Of a stretch of 64,000 nucleotides of DNA, positions 25,363 through 34,745 are shown one piece after another; within the stretch, counting starts at the first letter, position 1, and each line of letters opens with the position of its first letter. Both the position numbers and the translations under genes were made by a program. The notes below the pieces were generated by a model that did no database searches, was not told the origin of the DNA, and saw nothing but the letters and a program-made list of their open reading frames with translations. The stretch is from RFSX01 sp964591455 (GTDB lineage Bacteria; Bacteroidota; Bacteroidia; Chitinophagales; Saprospiraceae), in the NCBI GenBank assembly GCA_964591455.1, contig CAZQDZ010000021.1, positions 11,502-75,501 on the forward strand. Reading direction: 5' to 3'.

Positions 25363-26805
25363 TTAATCTTTGACTATAAAACGATTGACATAACGGTCCT
25401 GAAACTTAACTGCTAGGTTATAGATGCCTGAATCAACATCTCTCAAATCTAAATTATAGATGTAATCATCTACTTGGTACTGTCCAATCATTTGTCCATC
25501 AGAACTATATACGCTTATGGATGAAATTAAATTTTCACTACTGACATTAAAGTAATCGTCGCTTGGATTTGGGTAAACCTCAAGGTGATTATCTTCTACA
25601 TCTGTAACACTACTTGACATTACGTTAGATCTAATTAAAACTTCCTCACCAGTGACACCATCTAAGTAGAGCACATCTAAATCTCCATCTGAATCAAAGT
25701 CATATAGATTAAGATTATTGGTCAGTTTTTCTACATCAAAGAATCTATCTACAGTGTATATAAAGAATGGATCGTTATAATCACCTAGTTCAATAGGATC
25801 TGCGAACATAAAATCTCCCATATTCTCTACGAACGACAATATTCCATTACCCTCAAGAACAACTAAATCATCTAGCCCATCTTGACTTATATCACCTACA
25901 GCATATGTTGCCGGTAAAAAAATATCGACTGGAGATGTGCCACCATTTACAAGAGTGAAATTTAAACTTCCATCATTTTCAAGAAAAGTAATGCCCCCTA
26001 AGTCATCAGCATATATAATGTCTACATCGCCATCATTATCAAAATCTCTCATTTCTAAATCAGCGAAGAAGTTTGGTTGTAAAAAGAAATCAAAGGTAGA
26101 GATAGAATTCGTTTCAAATGTCCCATCGCCATTACTTAAATATATATTTATACTAGTAGCATCTATCTCATCCAATTCCACTATAACAATATCTTGAAGG
26201 CCATCTAGATTTATATCGACTACATCAGCATCTGCAACATCTCCAAGTGTTTCTAATACTGTATTTGTATATGTCCTTGGAACACCTGGAATAGAGAGGT
26301 AAACGCCTAATTCGTTATCGTCCCCTGATATAGTTCTTCGAACAACAACATCTGATGCTCCATCACCATTGAAGTCATCCGTCTTCAAGTAACTGTCAAA
26401 AGTCACAAAAGGATCGTAATTATCTGGCAGAGGTATTTGCATTTCTAACCGATCTACATTGATTAAAATCCTATCGCCGAAAAGGATATCAAATGTACCT
26501 GTCCCTAGAAAATTTGTTACCTGTGCAAAGGGAGCAATCCCACCTCCTGTAGATAAAGAATCAATGTCATATCCTCCTTGGTCATTTCCTGTAATATATA
26601 AGATGTGATTATCAAAAAATGATTCACCTACATGGCCTACAAAATCAGTTATGCCATCTCTGTTAAAATCAAGCGGAACTAGTGGGTTCTCTGTGCCTGG
26701 CCGATCTAATGGATGATTAAACAGCACTTCTGGGTCGCTAAAAGTTACTTGACCTATTAAGTCTATAACAAACAATGACAAGAGTGATAATAAAAGTGTT
26801 TTCAT
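25363..26805 (-). CDS. FG-GAP/VCBS repeat protein with T9SS C-terminal domain
   Basis: Secreted 480-residue protein: signal peptide (hydrophobic run to DLIGQ, residue 19), then a beta-propeller of FG-GAP/VCBS repeats with calcium-type loops such as DFNGDGASDVVV, DINLDGLQDIVIV, DFDNDGDVDIIY, DISQDGLDDLVV and DFDSDGDLDVLY, and a type A T9SS tail (LEVYPNPSDDYFNV to NRFIVKD). Such propellers bind ligands or other proteins on the cell surface. The partner is unknown. It is convergent with ychF across a strong hairpin. Confidence 0.88.
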   Translation of the reverse strand: MKTLLLSLLSLFVIDLIGQVTFSDPEVLFNHPLDRPGTENPLVPLDFNRDGITDFVGHVGESFFDNHILYITGNDQGGYDIDSLSTGGGIAPFAQVTNFLGTGTFDILFGDRILINVDRLEMQIPLPDNYDPFVTFDSYLKTDDFNGDGASDVVVRRTISGDDNELGVYLSIPGVPRTYTNTVLETLGDVADADVVDINLDGLQDIVIVELDEIDATSINIYLSNGDGTFETNSISTFDFFLQPNFFADLEMRDFDNDGDVDIIYADDLGGITFLENDGSLNFTLVNGGTSPVDIFLPATYAVGDISQDGLDDLVVLEGNGILSFVENMGDFMFADPIELGDYNDPFFIYTVDRFFDVEKLTNNLNLYDFDSDGDLDVLYLDGVTGEEVLIRSNVMSSSVTDVEDNHLEVYPNPSDDYFNVSSENLISSISVYSSDGQMIGQYQVDDYIYNLDLRDVDSGIYNLAVKFQDRYVNRFIVKD

Positions 26806-26898
26806 GTTTCTAATGATATATATTTAAAAAATCTATTGCAATTACATTGGTTGTGGCAGCAAGAAGAACTTCAGTAATATATATATAAGTTACTCTTT

Positions 26899-27885
26899 CT
26901 ACACAGCCGTATACATAACTTCCTTCACTGCTCTGATTACTTTATGCGGCGTCGGCATGTACTCGTCTACAAAAGGTGGCGCATAAGATAGAGAGGTGTC
27001 AGCAGCATTAACCCTTGTCACAGGTGCATCCAAATAATCAAAAGCATACTTCTGTATCTCGTAAGCGATTTCAGCAGAAACACCGGCAAATGGCCAACTT
27101 TCGTCTACTACGACCATTCGATTAGTCTTCTTGACAGATTCCACTAGCGTATGATGATCTAATGGACGAATCGTCCTCAAGTCGATGACTTCAGCAGATA
27201 TACCTTCCTTGGCTAACTCATCAGCAGCTTGATCACATACAAGCGTCAATTTATTAAATGAAACAAGTGTAACATCTGTGCCTTCTCTTCTCACCGCAGC
27301 CTTTCCTATAGGTATCAAAAACTCTTCCTCTGGCACTTCTCCTTTATGTCCATAGAGCATTTCAGACTCCATAAAACAAATAGGGTCATCATCTCTAATC
27401 GCAGATTTCATCAAACCCTTAGCATCATGTGGGTCTACAATTGAAATCACCTTAAGTCCTGGCACATTAGCCATCCAGCTCTCAAAAGTCTGCGAGTGCT
27501 GCTGTGCTAGCTGTCCTGCTGATCCTGTAGGTCCTCTAAATACAATAGGACATCTGTAATCTCCAGCAGACTGAGATAAGGTCTTAGCAGCATTATTAAC
27601 TATCTGATCAAAAGCCAGGACTGCAAAATTCCATGTCATGAATTCTACGATTGGCCTTAGTCCACCAATGGCTGCACCTACACCGATTCCAGCAAAACCT
27701 AGTTCTGCAATTGGTGTATCTATAACTCTTTTAGCGCCAAACTCATCCAACATGCCCTTACTTACCTTGTAAGCTCCGTTATACTCAGCCACTTCTTCGC
27801 CCATTAAAAAGACATTTTCATCCCTTCTCATCTCTTCACTCATGGCTTCTTTTAGTGCATCTCTAAGCGTTAATATTCTAGACAT
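26899..27885 (-). CDS. pdhB: Pyruvate dehydrogenase E1 component, beta subunit
   Basis: Beta subunit of the heterotetrameric thiamine-dependent E1 that decarboxylates pyruvate in the pyruvate dehydrogenase complex. Seen: LRDALKEAMSEEMRRDENVFLMGEEV-type N-terminus, RVIDTPIAELGFAGIGVGAA, the central potassium/TPP region MTWNFAVLAFDQIVNNAAK, and a C-terminal transketolase domain (VIDLRTIRPLDHHTLVESVKK). The 328-residue length fits the PdhB family; a 2-oxoisovalerate dehydrogenase beta subunit is a lesser possibility. No pdhA or E2 gene adjoins it. It follows the Mpl-like gene by 56 bases on the same strand. Confidence 0.9.
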   Translation of the reverse strand: MSRILTLRDALKEAMSEEMRRDENVFLMGEEVAEYNGAYKVSKGMLDEFGAKRVIDTPIAELGFAGIGVGAAIGGLRPIVEFMTWNFAVLAFDQIVNNAAKTLSQSAGDYRCPIVFRGPTGSAGQLAQQHSQTFESWMANVPGLKVISIVDPHDAKGLMKSAIRDDDPICFMESEMLYGHKGEVPEEEFLIPIGKAAVRREGTDVTLVSFNKLTLVCDQAADELAKEGISAEVIDLRTIRPLDHHTLVESVKKTNRMVVVDESWPFAGVSAEIAYEIQKYAFDYLDAPVTRVNAADTSLSYAPPFVDEYMPTPHKVIRAVKEVMYTAV

Positions 27886-27941
27886 TTAATTCTTGTTTTC
27901 TATTTAAACTGACGAAGATAATTAATAATAATGATTACTCC

Positions 27942-29276
27942 TTAAGCTAATAATTCAGTCAAGTCCATGCCTCCTAGATTTCCTGAACTCATAATAAGTA
28001 GCACATCATAGGCGTCCTGCAACAGTTGTTTACAGGCCTTCTCCAATTCGGATGAACTACAACATACAACCATATTTTTATGATTTATGGCGGCTACAAG
28101 GTCTGATTTCTGCAATTCTGGTAATCTCTTCTGTGCTAAGGCTGCTGGATCGAAAAAAACAATCAATATATCCACATCATTTGCAGTCCCTGAATAATTA
28201 GAAATAAAGTTTTTCTGTAAGCTAGAAAAAGTATGGAGCTCTAGCACACCTGCAATTTTTGATTTTGTGTACTGTGACCTGATGGCTTGGGTCGTGGCGC
28301 TCACTTTAGAGGGGGCATGAGCAAAGTCCTTGTAGGTAATGGGATGTGCCTCTTTGATTAACTCTAGTCTCTTTGAAGCTCCTGAAAATATAGTGATTGC
28401 TGATAGGAAATCTTCCTTAGAAATGCCAATATTCTGACAAGCATGGTAGGCTGCTTGAAGATTCTTATAGTTATGATTACCAAAAATTTGAAGGGGATAT
28501 ACTGCGTTGTCATGTGTCACCTTGTTAGATTTGATGTTGGCCATGGCCTCATATCCTACACGCGTACATTGAAAAGACTCCGAGGTAGTCATCCTCAGCA
28601 ACTGTGAGTCTGTCATGTCAAAAAACACTGAGCTGTCCTTAGGCATTTGTGCAAGGAACACCCTAAATATCTCAAGATAGTCTTCATAGGTTTTATAGAT
28701 ATTCACATGATCCCAAGCAACGCCTGTTATTATAGCAAAAGTCGCATTGTAATGAAGCATTTTGGCTCTGTTATCTAGACAAGATGAGGGATACTCGTCA
28801 CCTTCCACAACCAATATTTCTGCACCTGACAACCTCACCATCGTATCAAAACCATTCAGTTGTGCTCCTACCAAATAGTCAAAGTCATAACCAATGGCCT
28901 TCATCACGTGCATTATCATAGAGGTTGTACTCGTCTTTCCATGACTTCCAGTCACTACTATGCGTGTGGATGCCTGACTCACTTCATTGACAAATTCTGG
29001 AAAGGACATGATTTTCAATCCAAGATGGGTCGCTTCGAGAAGTTCAGGGTTGTCGGTTCTAGCATGTTTACCTAAAATAACAATATCAATATCATTATCG
29101 ATTTTATCAGGATGCCATCCCATGACATCTGGTAGTAAACTTTGGCTCAATAATCGACTTCTGCTAGGCTCATAAATCTCATCATCAGAGCCAGAAACCA
29201 CATGTCCCATGCTCTTAAGATTGATGGCTAAATTGTGCATCACGCTACCTCCAATAGCAATCAAATGGTACCTCAT
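27942..29276 (-). CDS. mpl: Mpl-like UDP-N-acetylmuramate:peptide ligase (Mur ligase family)
   Basis: Cytosolic Mur ligase-like enzyme related to Mpl, which recycles cell-wall tripeptide by joining it to UDP-N-acetylmuramate. Seen: the MurC-like N-terminal Rossmann domain (IAIGGSVMHNLAINLKSMGH), the ATP-binding loop TGSHGKTSTTS (G110-K114 region), WDHVNIYKTYEDYLEIFR in the central domain and NHNYKNLQAA linking to the C-terminal ligase domain with FAHAPSKVSATTQAIR. The length of 444 residues and these motifs match the Bacteroidota peptidoglycan synthetase group named after Mpl. Substrate assignment is by family only. Confidence 0.85.
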   Translation of the reverse strand: MRYHLIAIGGSVMHNLAINLKSMGHVVSGSDDEIYEPSRSRLLSQSLLPDVMGWHPDKIDNDIDIVILGKHARTDNPELLEATHLGLKIMSFPEFVNEVSQASTRIVVTGSHGKTSTTSMIMHVMKAIGYDFDYLVGAQLNGFDTMVRLSGAEILVVEGDEYPSSCLDNRAKMLHYNATFAIITGVAWDHVNIYKTYEDYLEIFRVFLAQMPKDSSVFFDMTDSQLLRMTTSESFQCTRVGYEAMANIKSNKVTHDNAVYPLQIFGNHNYKNLQAAYHACQNIGISKEDFLSAITIFSGASKRLELIKEAHPITYKDFAHAPSKVSATTQAIRSQYTKSKIAGVLELHTFSSLQKNFISNYSGTANDVDILIVFFDPAALAQKRLPELQKSDLVAAINHKNMVVCCSSSELEKACKQLLQDAYDVLLIMSSGNLGGMDLTELLA

Positions 29277-29345
29277 ATGAATTTTAAGAAAAATTTATGT
29301 GTAAAACCTTGTGACAAGTGGCTTACAATTGCATCTAATTGGTAA

Positions 29346-29353
29346 TATATTTG
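29346..29353 (+). promoter_or_regulatory. TAnnTTTG -7 box for the small lipoprotein gene
   Basis: TATATTTG, an exact -7 consensus, lies 37 bases before the ATG at 29390. It supports this short gene being expressed, perhaps together with mnmD. Confidence 0.5.
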
Positions 29354-29389
29354 TTTAATCATCGTTACTAAACACATAAAACGTCTAAA

Positions 29390-29536
29390 ATGAAGAAAAA
29401 TCATTTAAATGCTATAGCTAAGGTCTTTACTTTTTTCATTGTATTGACAGTATTTAGCTCTTGCGCTAAGAAAGGAGTTGGATGTCCTAACAATTTTAAG
29501 ATTACTCCAGCTATCACACTACCATTTTCAAAATAA
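29390..29536 (+). CDS. Small lipoprotein (48 aa)
   Basis: A 48-residue product with a lysine-bearing N-terminus, a hydrophobic core (VFTFFIVLTVF) and a lipobox-like FSSC with the acceptor cysteine at residue 25, leaving a mature peptide of only about 24 residues that contains the GCPNNF motif. Small lipoproteins of this general form with a GCP motif occur in Bacteroidota; their role is not known to me. It has an exact -7 box upstream and ends 21 bases before the mnmD start. A signal, a promoter and tight spacing together make a real gene likely. Confidence 0.65.
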   Translation: MKKNHLNAIAKVFTFFIVLTVFSSCAKKGVGCPNNFKITPAITLPFSK

Positions 29537-29557
29537 TAAGTATTCAGTTGATCAGTT

Positions 29558-30226
29558 GTGGATATTAGAATTACAGCTGATCAATCTAATACTTTATTTA
29601 GTGCCAAATATGGAGCCCATTACCATTCACTCTATGGCGCACTAGAGGAATCCATCCATATCTTTATTTCTGCTGGACTCTATCACGCTTACCGATCAGG
29701 AAAGTCCAAAGTATCCATTTTTGAAATGGGTCTTGGTACAGGTTTAAACGCTTTTCTTACACTGTTAGAAAGTCAAAAGCTAGGCATTGCAATTGACTAT
29801 TTTGCGATTGAAAGTGATCCAGTACCAGAAGAAATTTTCAATTCACTTAACTATTCCAAGCTACTGCAACTAGGTCAGGAGGAAGAGGCTTTATTCCAAT
29901 TAATACATCAGATTTCGTGGGATGAACTTCATACGCTTACCGACGCATTTTCCTTGCACAAATCTCATCGGAAAATAGAAACCGCCACTCTCAGCGCGGC
30001 ATATGATATCATATACTTCGATGCCTTCTCACCATCTAGCCAACCACAATTGTGGGAAATGGAACTACACAAAAAGTTATATAACCAACTTAATGTAGGT
30101 GGTTATCTTGTCACCTATTGTACTCAAGGTGCATTCAGAAGGACATTAGAAGCAATAGGTTATCAGATTGAGAAGCTCAATGGTCCTGGAAAAAAGCGGG
30201 AAATGATGCGGGCTACTAAGGTCTAA
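29558..30226 (+). CDS. mnmD: tRNA (5-methylaminomethyl-2-thiouridine)(34)-methyltransferase MnmD
   Basis: SAM-dependent methyltransferase domain that finishes the wobble uridine modification mnm5s2U in tRNA. In E. coli it is fused to the MnmC oxidase domain; here it stands alone, as usual in this phylum. Seen: TADQSNTLFSAKYGAHYHS near the start, the SAM loop EMGLGTGLNAFL, the YFDAFSPSSQPQLWE motif containing the catalytic-region DAFSP, and TYCTQGAFRRTLEAIGY. The start is GTG at 29558, which gives the expected N-terminus. Length 222 residues. Confidence 0.9.
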   Translation: MDIRITADQSNTLFSAKYGAHYHSLYGALEESIHIFISAGLYHAYRSGKSKVSIFEMGLGTGLNAFLTLLESQKLGIAIDYFAIESDPVPEEIFNSLNYSKLLQLGQEEEALFQLIHQISWDELHTLTDAFSLHKSHRKIETATLSAAYDIIYFDAFSPSSQPQLWEMELHKKLYNQLNVGGYLVTYCTQGAFRRTLEAIGYQIEKLNGPGKKREMMRATKV

Positions 30227-30309
30227 AAAAATCAGTGATTGTACAAAGTCAACTAGCTTTTTGCTGTTAAAATTCAATTTGAATCGGGACATTCTTATAT
30301 TGATGACAT

Positions 30310-31629
30310 ATGAAGAAAGTTGCATTACATTGGCAGATACTTATAGGTATGGCTTTGGGTATCGTATTTGGAATAGCTATGTCCAATATTGGGTGGGGTA
30401 AGTCCTTTATTATTGATTATATCAAGCCATTAGGAACAATATTCATCAACCTTCTCAAGCTCATCGCCATTCCGCTAATTATAGCGAGCTTAATCAAAGG
30501 AATATCTGACCTAAAAGACATTTCGAAATTTTCTTCATTAGGAACTAGAACAATCCTTTTATACCTTATTTCCACATTTATAGCAGTAACAATAGGTCTG
30601 ACATATGTCAATATTGTCCAACCTGGCAATAGCATGTCACAGGAAACTGTAGAGCAACTCAGCGCCTCTTATAATTCTTCTGCTTCTAAGAGAGTAGATT
30701 CTGCGTTGAATCAAAAAGAAAAAGGACCTTTAGAATTTATCGTAGACATGGTGCCTGACAATATATTCGCTGCTGCTAGCAGTAACGGCAATATGCTGCA
30801 AGTTATCTTCTTTACTGTCCTATTTGGCATAAGTCTCCTTCTTGTCAAGCCAGAAAAAAGCAAACCTATAAAGGAATTCTTTGATAGTTTGAATGAAGTC
30901 ATCATGAAAATGATAGATCTCATTATGCTTCTTGCGCCATATGCAGTATTTGCCCTATTAGCATCACTGATCGTAGAGACTGATAATTACGACATATTTG
31001 TTGCGCTAGCTAAATATGGTCTTACCGTGGTAGCTGGCTTACTAACTATGGTCGCCATTTATTTAACAGTGATAAAGCTATATACGGGTGTTTCACCTGG
31101 GACATTCTTAAAAGGTATAAGTCCTGCTCAGTTGTTAGCATTCAGTACAAGTTCTTCAGCTGCAACACTTCCTGTAACTATGGAACGTGTGGAAGAGCAT
31201 CTGGGTGTAGATAAGGAAGTAGCTAGTTTTGTATGTCCCGTTGGTGCTACAATAAATATGGATGGTACAAGTTTGTATCAGGCTGTGGCAGCAGTATTTA
31301 TTTGTCAAGCGTTGAACTATGGACTAACACTTCCTGATCAACTTACTATTGTCTTGACTGCTACACTAGCTTCTATCGGCTCGGCAGCAGTTCCCGGAGC
31401 TGGTATGGTAATGCTGGTAATTGTGTTAGACTCTGTAGGTGTTCCAAAGGAGACACTTGCTGTAGGTCTTGCATTGATTTTTGCGATAGATAGACCATTA
31501 GATATGATGCGTACGGTCATTAACGTTACAAGTGATGCTACTGTATCTATGCTAGTTGGTAAGTCTGTCGGAAAATTATCTAATCCTAATGTTAAAAATT
31601 GGGATGATAATTATCAGAATGTGACTTAG
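30310..31629 (+). CDS. Dicarboxylate/amino acid:cation symporter (DAACS, GltP-like)
   Basis: Inner-membrane secondary transporter of the glutamate/dicarboxylate symporter family, moving an acidic substrate with sodium ions or protons. Seen: eight or so hydrophobic segments, the serine-rich re-entrant hairpin STSSSAATLPVTM, the NMDGTSLYQ motif in helix 7 and the second hairpin region SIGSAAVPGAGMVML, followed by DRPLDMMRT near the C-terminus. The 439-residue length is typical. It cannot be assigned to aspartate, glutamate or C4-dicarboxylates from sequence alone. It precedes the lipoprotein gene by 21 bases. Confidence 0.9.
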   Translation: MKKVALHWQILIGMALGIVFGIAMSNIGWGKSFIIDYIKPLGTIFINLLKLIAIPLIIASLIKGISDLKDISKFSSLGTRTILLYLISTFIAVTIGLTYVNIVQPGNSMSQETVEQLSASYNSSASKRVDSALNQKEKGPLEFIVDMVPDNIFAAASSNGNMLQVIFFTVLFGISLLLVKPEKSKPIKEFFDSLNEVIMKMIDLIMLLAPYAVFALLASLIVETDNYDIFVALAKYGLTVVAGLLTMVAIYLTVIKLYTGVSPGTFLKGISPAQLLAFSTSSSAATLPVTMERVEEHLGVDKEVASFVCPVGATINMDGTSLYQAVAAVFICQALNYGLTLPDQLTIVLTATLASIGSAAVPGAGMVMLVIVLDSVGVPKETLAVGLALIFAIDRPLDMMRTVINVTSDATVSMLVGKSVGKLSNPNVKNWDDNYQNVT

Positions 31630-31650
31630 CGTGTATAAGAATGGTCTTAT

Positions 31651-34203
31651 ATGTGCTGTGGAAAAATATATAAGACAGTGAATTTATATCGGTTAATACT
31701 CATAACAACCCTTCTATCTCTTCTTATTTCATGTCATAATGGACATGAAGAGATTACACGACCCCAGCCTACAGATACAATATACGTCAAAAGTGATATG
31801 GAAGATGGGACCTACAGGGACCTTAAGAAGACGTGGTTTGAAGACGTGCATTCCTCAGGTGATAATGTTAATTGGAGACAAATAGAACTCCAGAACACCG
31901 CAGCCAGATATGAGGAAAATAAGAATAGAAATAGGACAAACTCAACGTCGACTTCCTTAGCCAACGGAAGAATTAATGGCACCTGGAATGAAAAAGGAAG
32001 TATCAATCAGTCTGGAAGCATAATAAAAACCGCCTATAACGCTTCCAATGACAAAATCTATGCTATTGCAGATGGAGGATCTATCTGGAAAGGTGACCTA
32101 AGTCGATTTACTTGGGAAATAGTCAATGACCAACTAAGGTTTGATGGTCGCTTTCTCGATATTGTCCACCCTCCTAATTCTGATTATAGAATCATTAGTA
32201 GCATAGGTGGTATTCCTCATTATAAAGATAGCAATAGCCCTATCTGGCAGATGTCTGAAGGATTTAACCCAGACGAGGTTGCTACAATTAAGAATCAAAT
32301 AATATTCGAAGACGGTAAATATGTTGCCTTCTTATATCTGGGAGATAGAACAAATCGTGTAAGGCTCTATTTATCTAATGACTATGGTAGCTCTTTTAGA
32401 TCTATAAGAACGTTTGATTTCAATCAGCTACGTCAAGTCTCCATTGGTTCAGTAGAGGATGATAATACATTCTTAATGTCTGAGCAAGTTGATGGCTCTA
32501 CTTCCAGGATTTACAGTTATGATTCTGATTCAGAAATTCTAAGATTACACGCTTCATCTTCCCCTATTGCGTTTGGATTTGCTAGTGTCAATGTAGAAGT
32601 GTCAAAGGCCAATAACGTCAGGACACTTTTTTCTTATGATCAGAATAACATCTTTTATAGATCAAGAAACCTTGGTCAAAGCTGGGATAGATTAGGTGTA
32701 TTACCGACTACACCTTGGGACGCAGGTATTACTGTTTCTAAGAGTGACCCTAATTTGATGTTTTTAGGTGCCGTAGAGGTTTATAGGAGTGGTAATGGAG
32801 GAAGAAACTGGATAAAAGCCAATGAATGGTATGAATATTATGACAATAAGTCTACGGCCATTCATGCTGATATTATGTATGTCAATGACTTTTTCCGTAG
32901 AAACGGAGAGCATAATATATTAGTTAGCAACCATGGTGGCATAAGTAAATCTACAGATCGTGGTGCGAACTATCTAAACATTGGTTTACAAGGACTCAAT
33001 GCCAGTCAATATTACAGCGTAAGGACTTACCCAGCTGATGATGACTATATCTTAGCAGGGTCTCAAGACCAAGGTATTCAGCGAGCATTTGATTTTTCTG
33101 AAGGACCAGCAAATTTTCAGCAATTTATATCAGGAGATTATGGTCACCTTCAGTTCACCAATTTTGGAAAGAGCATGTGGGCCATCTATCCAGGAGGATG
33201 GATTACCTACTACCCTGACCCAATCAATGGAAGCTTTGAAGCTGAATTTGAATTGCTTACAGGCAATCAGTCGGTATGGCTACCTCCCATAGTTCCTTCT
33301 CCTTACAATCCTAATAGTATTCTGATTGCTGGAGGTACGATGCTTGGAACTACGGGGTCGCATATAGTAGAAATAACAGTGGACGACCTTAGCCAGATTT
33401 TTGCGAACCAATGGCCATTCAACTTCAATAGAGGAGGTGGCGTAGTGAGTGCCCTTGCACATAATAAGGCAGATATAGATCAATTCTATGTATTGACTAC
33501 TGATGGAAAATTCTTTAAAAGCACTAACAGAGGCATACAGTTTCAAGAGAAAACAGCAGGGCTATCTACCGCTCATACTCTATACGGGAACACAATTCTG
33601 ACTTCTAATCACGATGTCAATAGAGTTCTCATAGGTGGTTCTGGTTATAGCAACCCAGCCGTCTTTATTTCGAATGACGCGGGTGAATCATTTTCCCCTT
33701 TGGTCGATGGACTTCCTTTGACCACTGTATTTGAAATGGTCTATAATGAAAGCGAACAATTCATATTTGCTGCTACAGAAGCCGGACCATACGTTTGTGT
33801 ATTAGAGGAAGGCCGATGGTATAATATGACTGATGGCATTGCCCCTAACCAACGCTATTGGAGTGTGGAGTATCTTTCATCCAAGAACAAAGTTCGTTTT
33901 GCCACATTCGGAAGAGGTATCTGGGATTTCGACATTGAGCAGCTAACAAGTACCGATGAAGTAGCTGAATCTAACAGCTTACAAATCTATCCTAATCCTA
34001 CATCAGGAATAATCACACTTAAGCAAGTTGAGAATGAAGGTATAGCTAGAGTTTTAAATGTCAATGCTCAGGTTGTACACACTCAAGAAATTTCTCCAGC
34101 TTCAGAAGTAAAAATTGATTTAACAGATCTTCAGATTGGAACGTACTATGTTATATTTGATGATGGAAACAACCTATCATCAAACGTAGTTCTTAAAATA
34201 TGA
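31651..34203 (+). CDS. Asp-box beta-propeller lipoprotein with T9SS C-terminal domain (second copy)
   Basis: An 850-residue exported protein related in layout to the one at 12614-15160. It has a lipoprotein-type signal (TTLLSLLISC, cysteine 28), Asp-box-type motifs (SRNLGQSWDRL, GNGGRNWIKA, DRGANYLNI, NDAGESFSPL), and a C-terminal T9SS type A domain (LQIYPNPTSGIITL to SSNVVLKI). The middle is consistent with one or two sialidase/sortilin-like propellers; no catalytic signature is seen. Its stop overlaps the next start by 4 bases. As with its relative, the lipid anchor signal together with a T9SS tail is odd. Confidence 0.83.
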   Translation: MCCGKIYKTVNLYRLILITTLLSLLISCHNGHEEITRPQPTDTIYVKSDMEDGTYRDLKKTWFEDVHSSGDNVNWRQIELQNTAARYEENKNRNRTNSTSTSLANGRINGTWNEKGSINQSGSIIKTAYNASNDKIYAIADGGSIWKGDLSRFTWEIVNDQLRFDGRFLDIVHPPNSDYRIISSIGGIPHYKDSNSPIWQMSEGFNPDEVATIKNQIIFEDGKYVAFLYLGDRTNRVRLYLSNDYGSSFRSIRTFDFNQLRQVSIGSVEDDNTFLMSEQVDGSTSRIYSYDSDSEILRLHASSSPIAFGFASVNVEVSKANNVRTLFSYDQNNIFYRSRNLGQSWDRLGVLPTTPWDAGITVSKSDPNLMFLGAVEVYRSGNGGRNWIKANEWYEYYDNKSTAIHADIMYVNDFFRRNGEHNILVSNHGGISKSTDRGANYLNIGLQGLNASQYYSVRTYPADDDYILAGSQDQGIQRAFDFSEGPANFQQFISGDYGHLQFTNFGKSMWAIYPGGWITYYPDPINGSFEAEFELLTGNQSVWLPPIVPSPYNPNSILIAGGTMLGTTGSHIVEITVDDLSQIFANQWPFNFNRGGGVVSALAHNKADIDQFYVLTTDGKFFKSTNRGIQFQEKTAGLSTAHTLYGNTILTSNHDVNRVLIGGSGYSNPAVFISNDAGESFSPLVDGLPLTTVFEMVYNESEQFIFAATEAGPYVCVLEEGRWYNMTDGIAPNQRYWSVEYLSSKNKVRFATFGRGIWDFDIEQLTSTDEVAESNSLQIYPNPTSGIITLKQVENEGIARVLNVNAQVVHTQEISPASEVKIDLTDLQIGTYYVIFDDGNNLSSNVVLKI

Positions 34204-34745
34204 GCGAAGAATCTTTAACTGCTTTATTAGGTGTTGGCTCTAGAGTAAAGCATTCAGCATACGGAGAGGGTGTAATTATTGGCTTGGATGTAGCGGCATA
34301 TCAAGTTGTATTTATGACCTACGGCATGAAACATGTTCTTAAGGAGCAAGCCAACTGGGAAGTAATAGAAAGTATTCCTGCAGAACATGATGTGAGCTTT
34401 ACTGAAGCTGAAAAATCCCTTATCCGCATTCTTACCACATATAATGGCATACAGCATAAGGTGGATTTAGCTGACAAGTGGCACAATGGCACCATGATTC
34501 TGAAGCCACAAGATGAAGGATTACAGAATAAAGAAATTCCGATAGAAACATTCTTCCACAAGATTGTCATGGTAAGAGATAGATTACGTGTGATGGAACA
34601 ACGTATAAATAGCTCTAAACTATCTGACGAGGAAAAAGTAAACCTACAGCAGTATATCTCTAGAATCTATGGTAGCTTGACAAGTTTTAATGTGCTCTTC
34701 AAATTCAAAGCTGACCATTTCAAAGGAGAAGGCAAGAAGAGCTAA
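34200..34745 (+). CDS. Hypothetical protein with small tudor/SH3-like N-terminal domain
   Basis: A 181-residue soluble protein. The N-terminal 50 residues contain VGSRVKHSAYGEGVI, the pattern of small beta-barrel domains seen at the ends of UvrD-type helicases and CarD-like proteins, which bind nucleic acid or protein. The rest is helical and charged (RDRLRVMEQRINSSKLSDEEK). Function unknown. The ATGA overlap with the preceding lipoprotein gene suggests translational coupling, and the last 4 bases overlap the convergent glycosyltransferase gene. Confidence 0.7.
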   Translation: MSEESLTALLGVGSRVKHSAYGEGVIIGLDVAAYQVVFMTYGMKHVLKEQANWEVIESIPAEHDVSFTEAEKSLIRILTTYNGIQHKVDLADKWHNGTMILKPQDEGLQNKEIPIETFFHKIVMVRDRLRVMEQRINSSKLSDEEKVNLQQYISRIYGSLTSFNVLFKFKADHFKGEGKKS

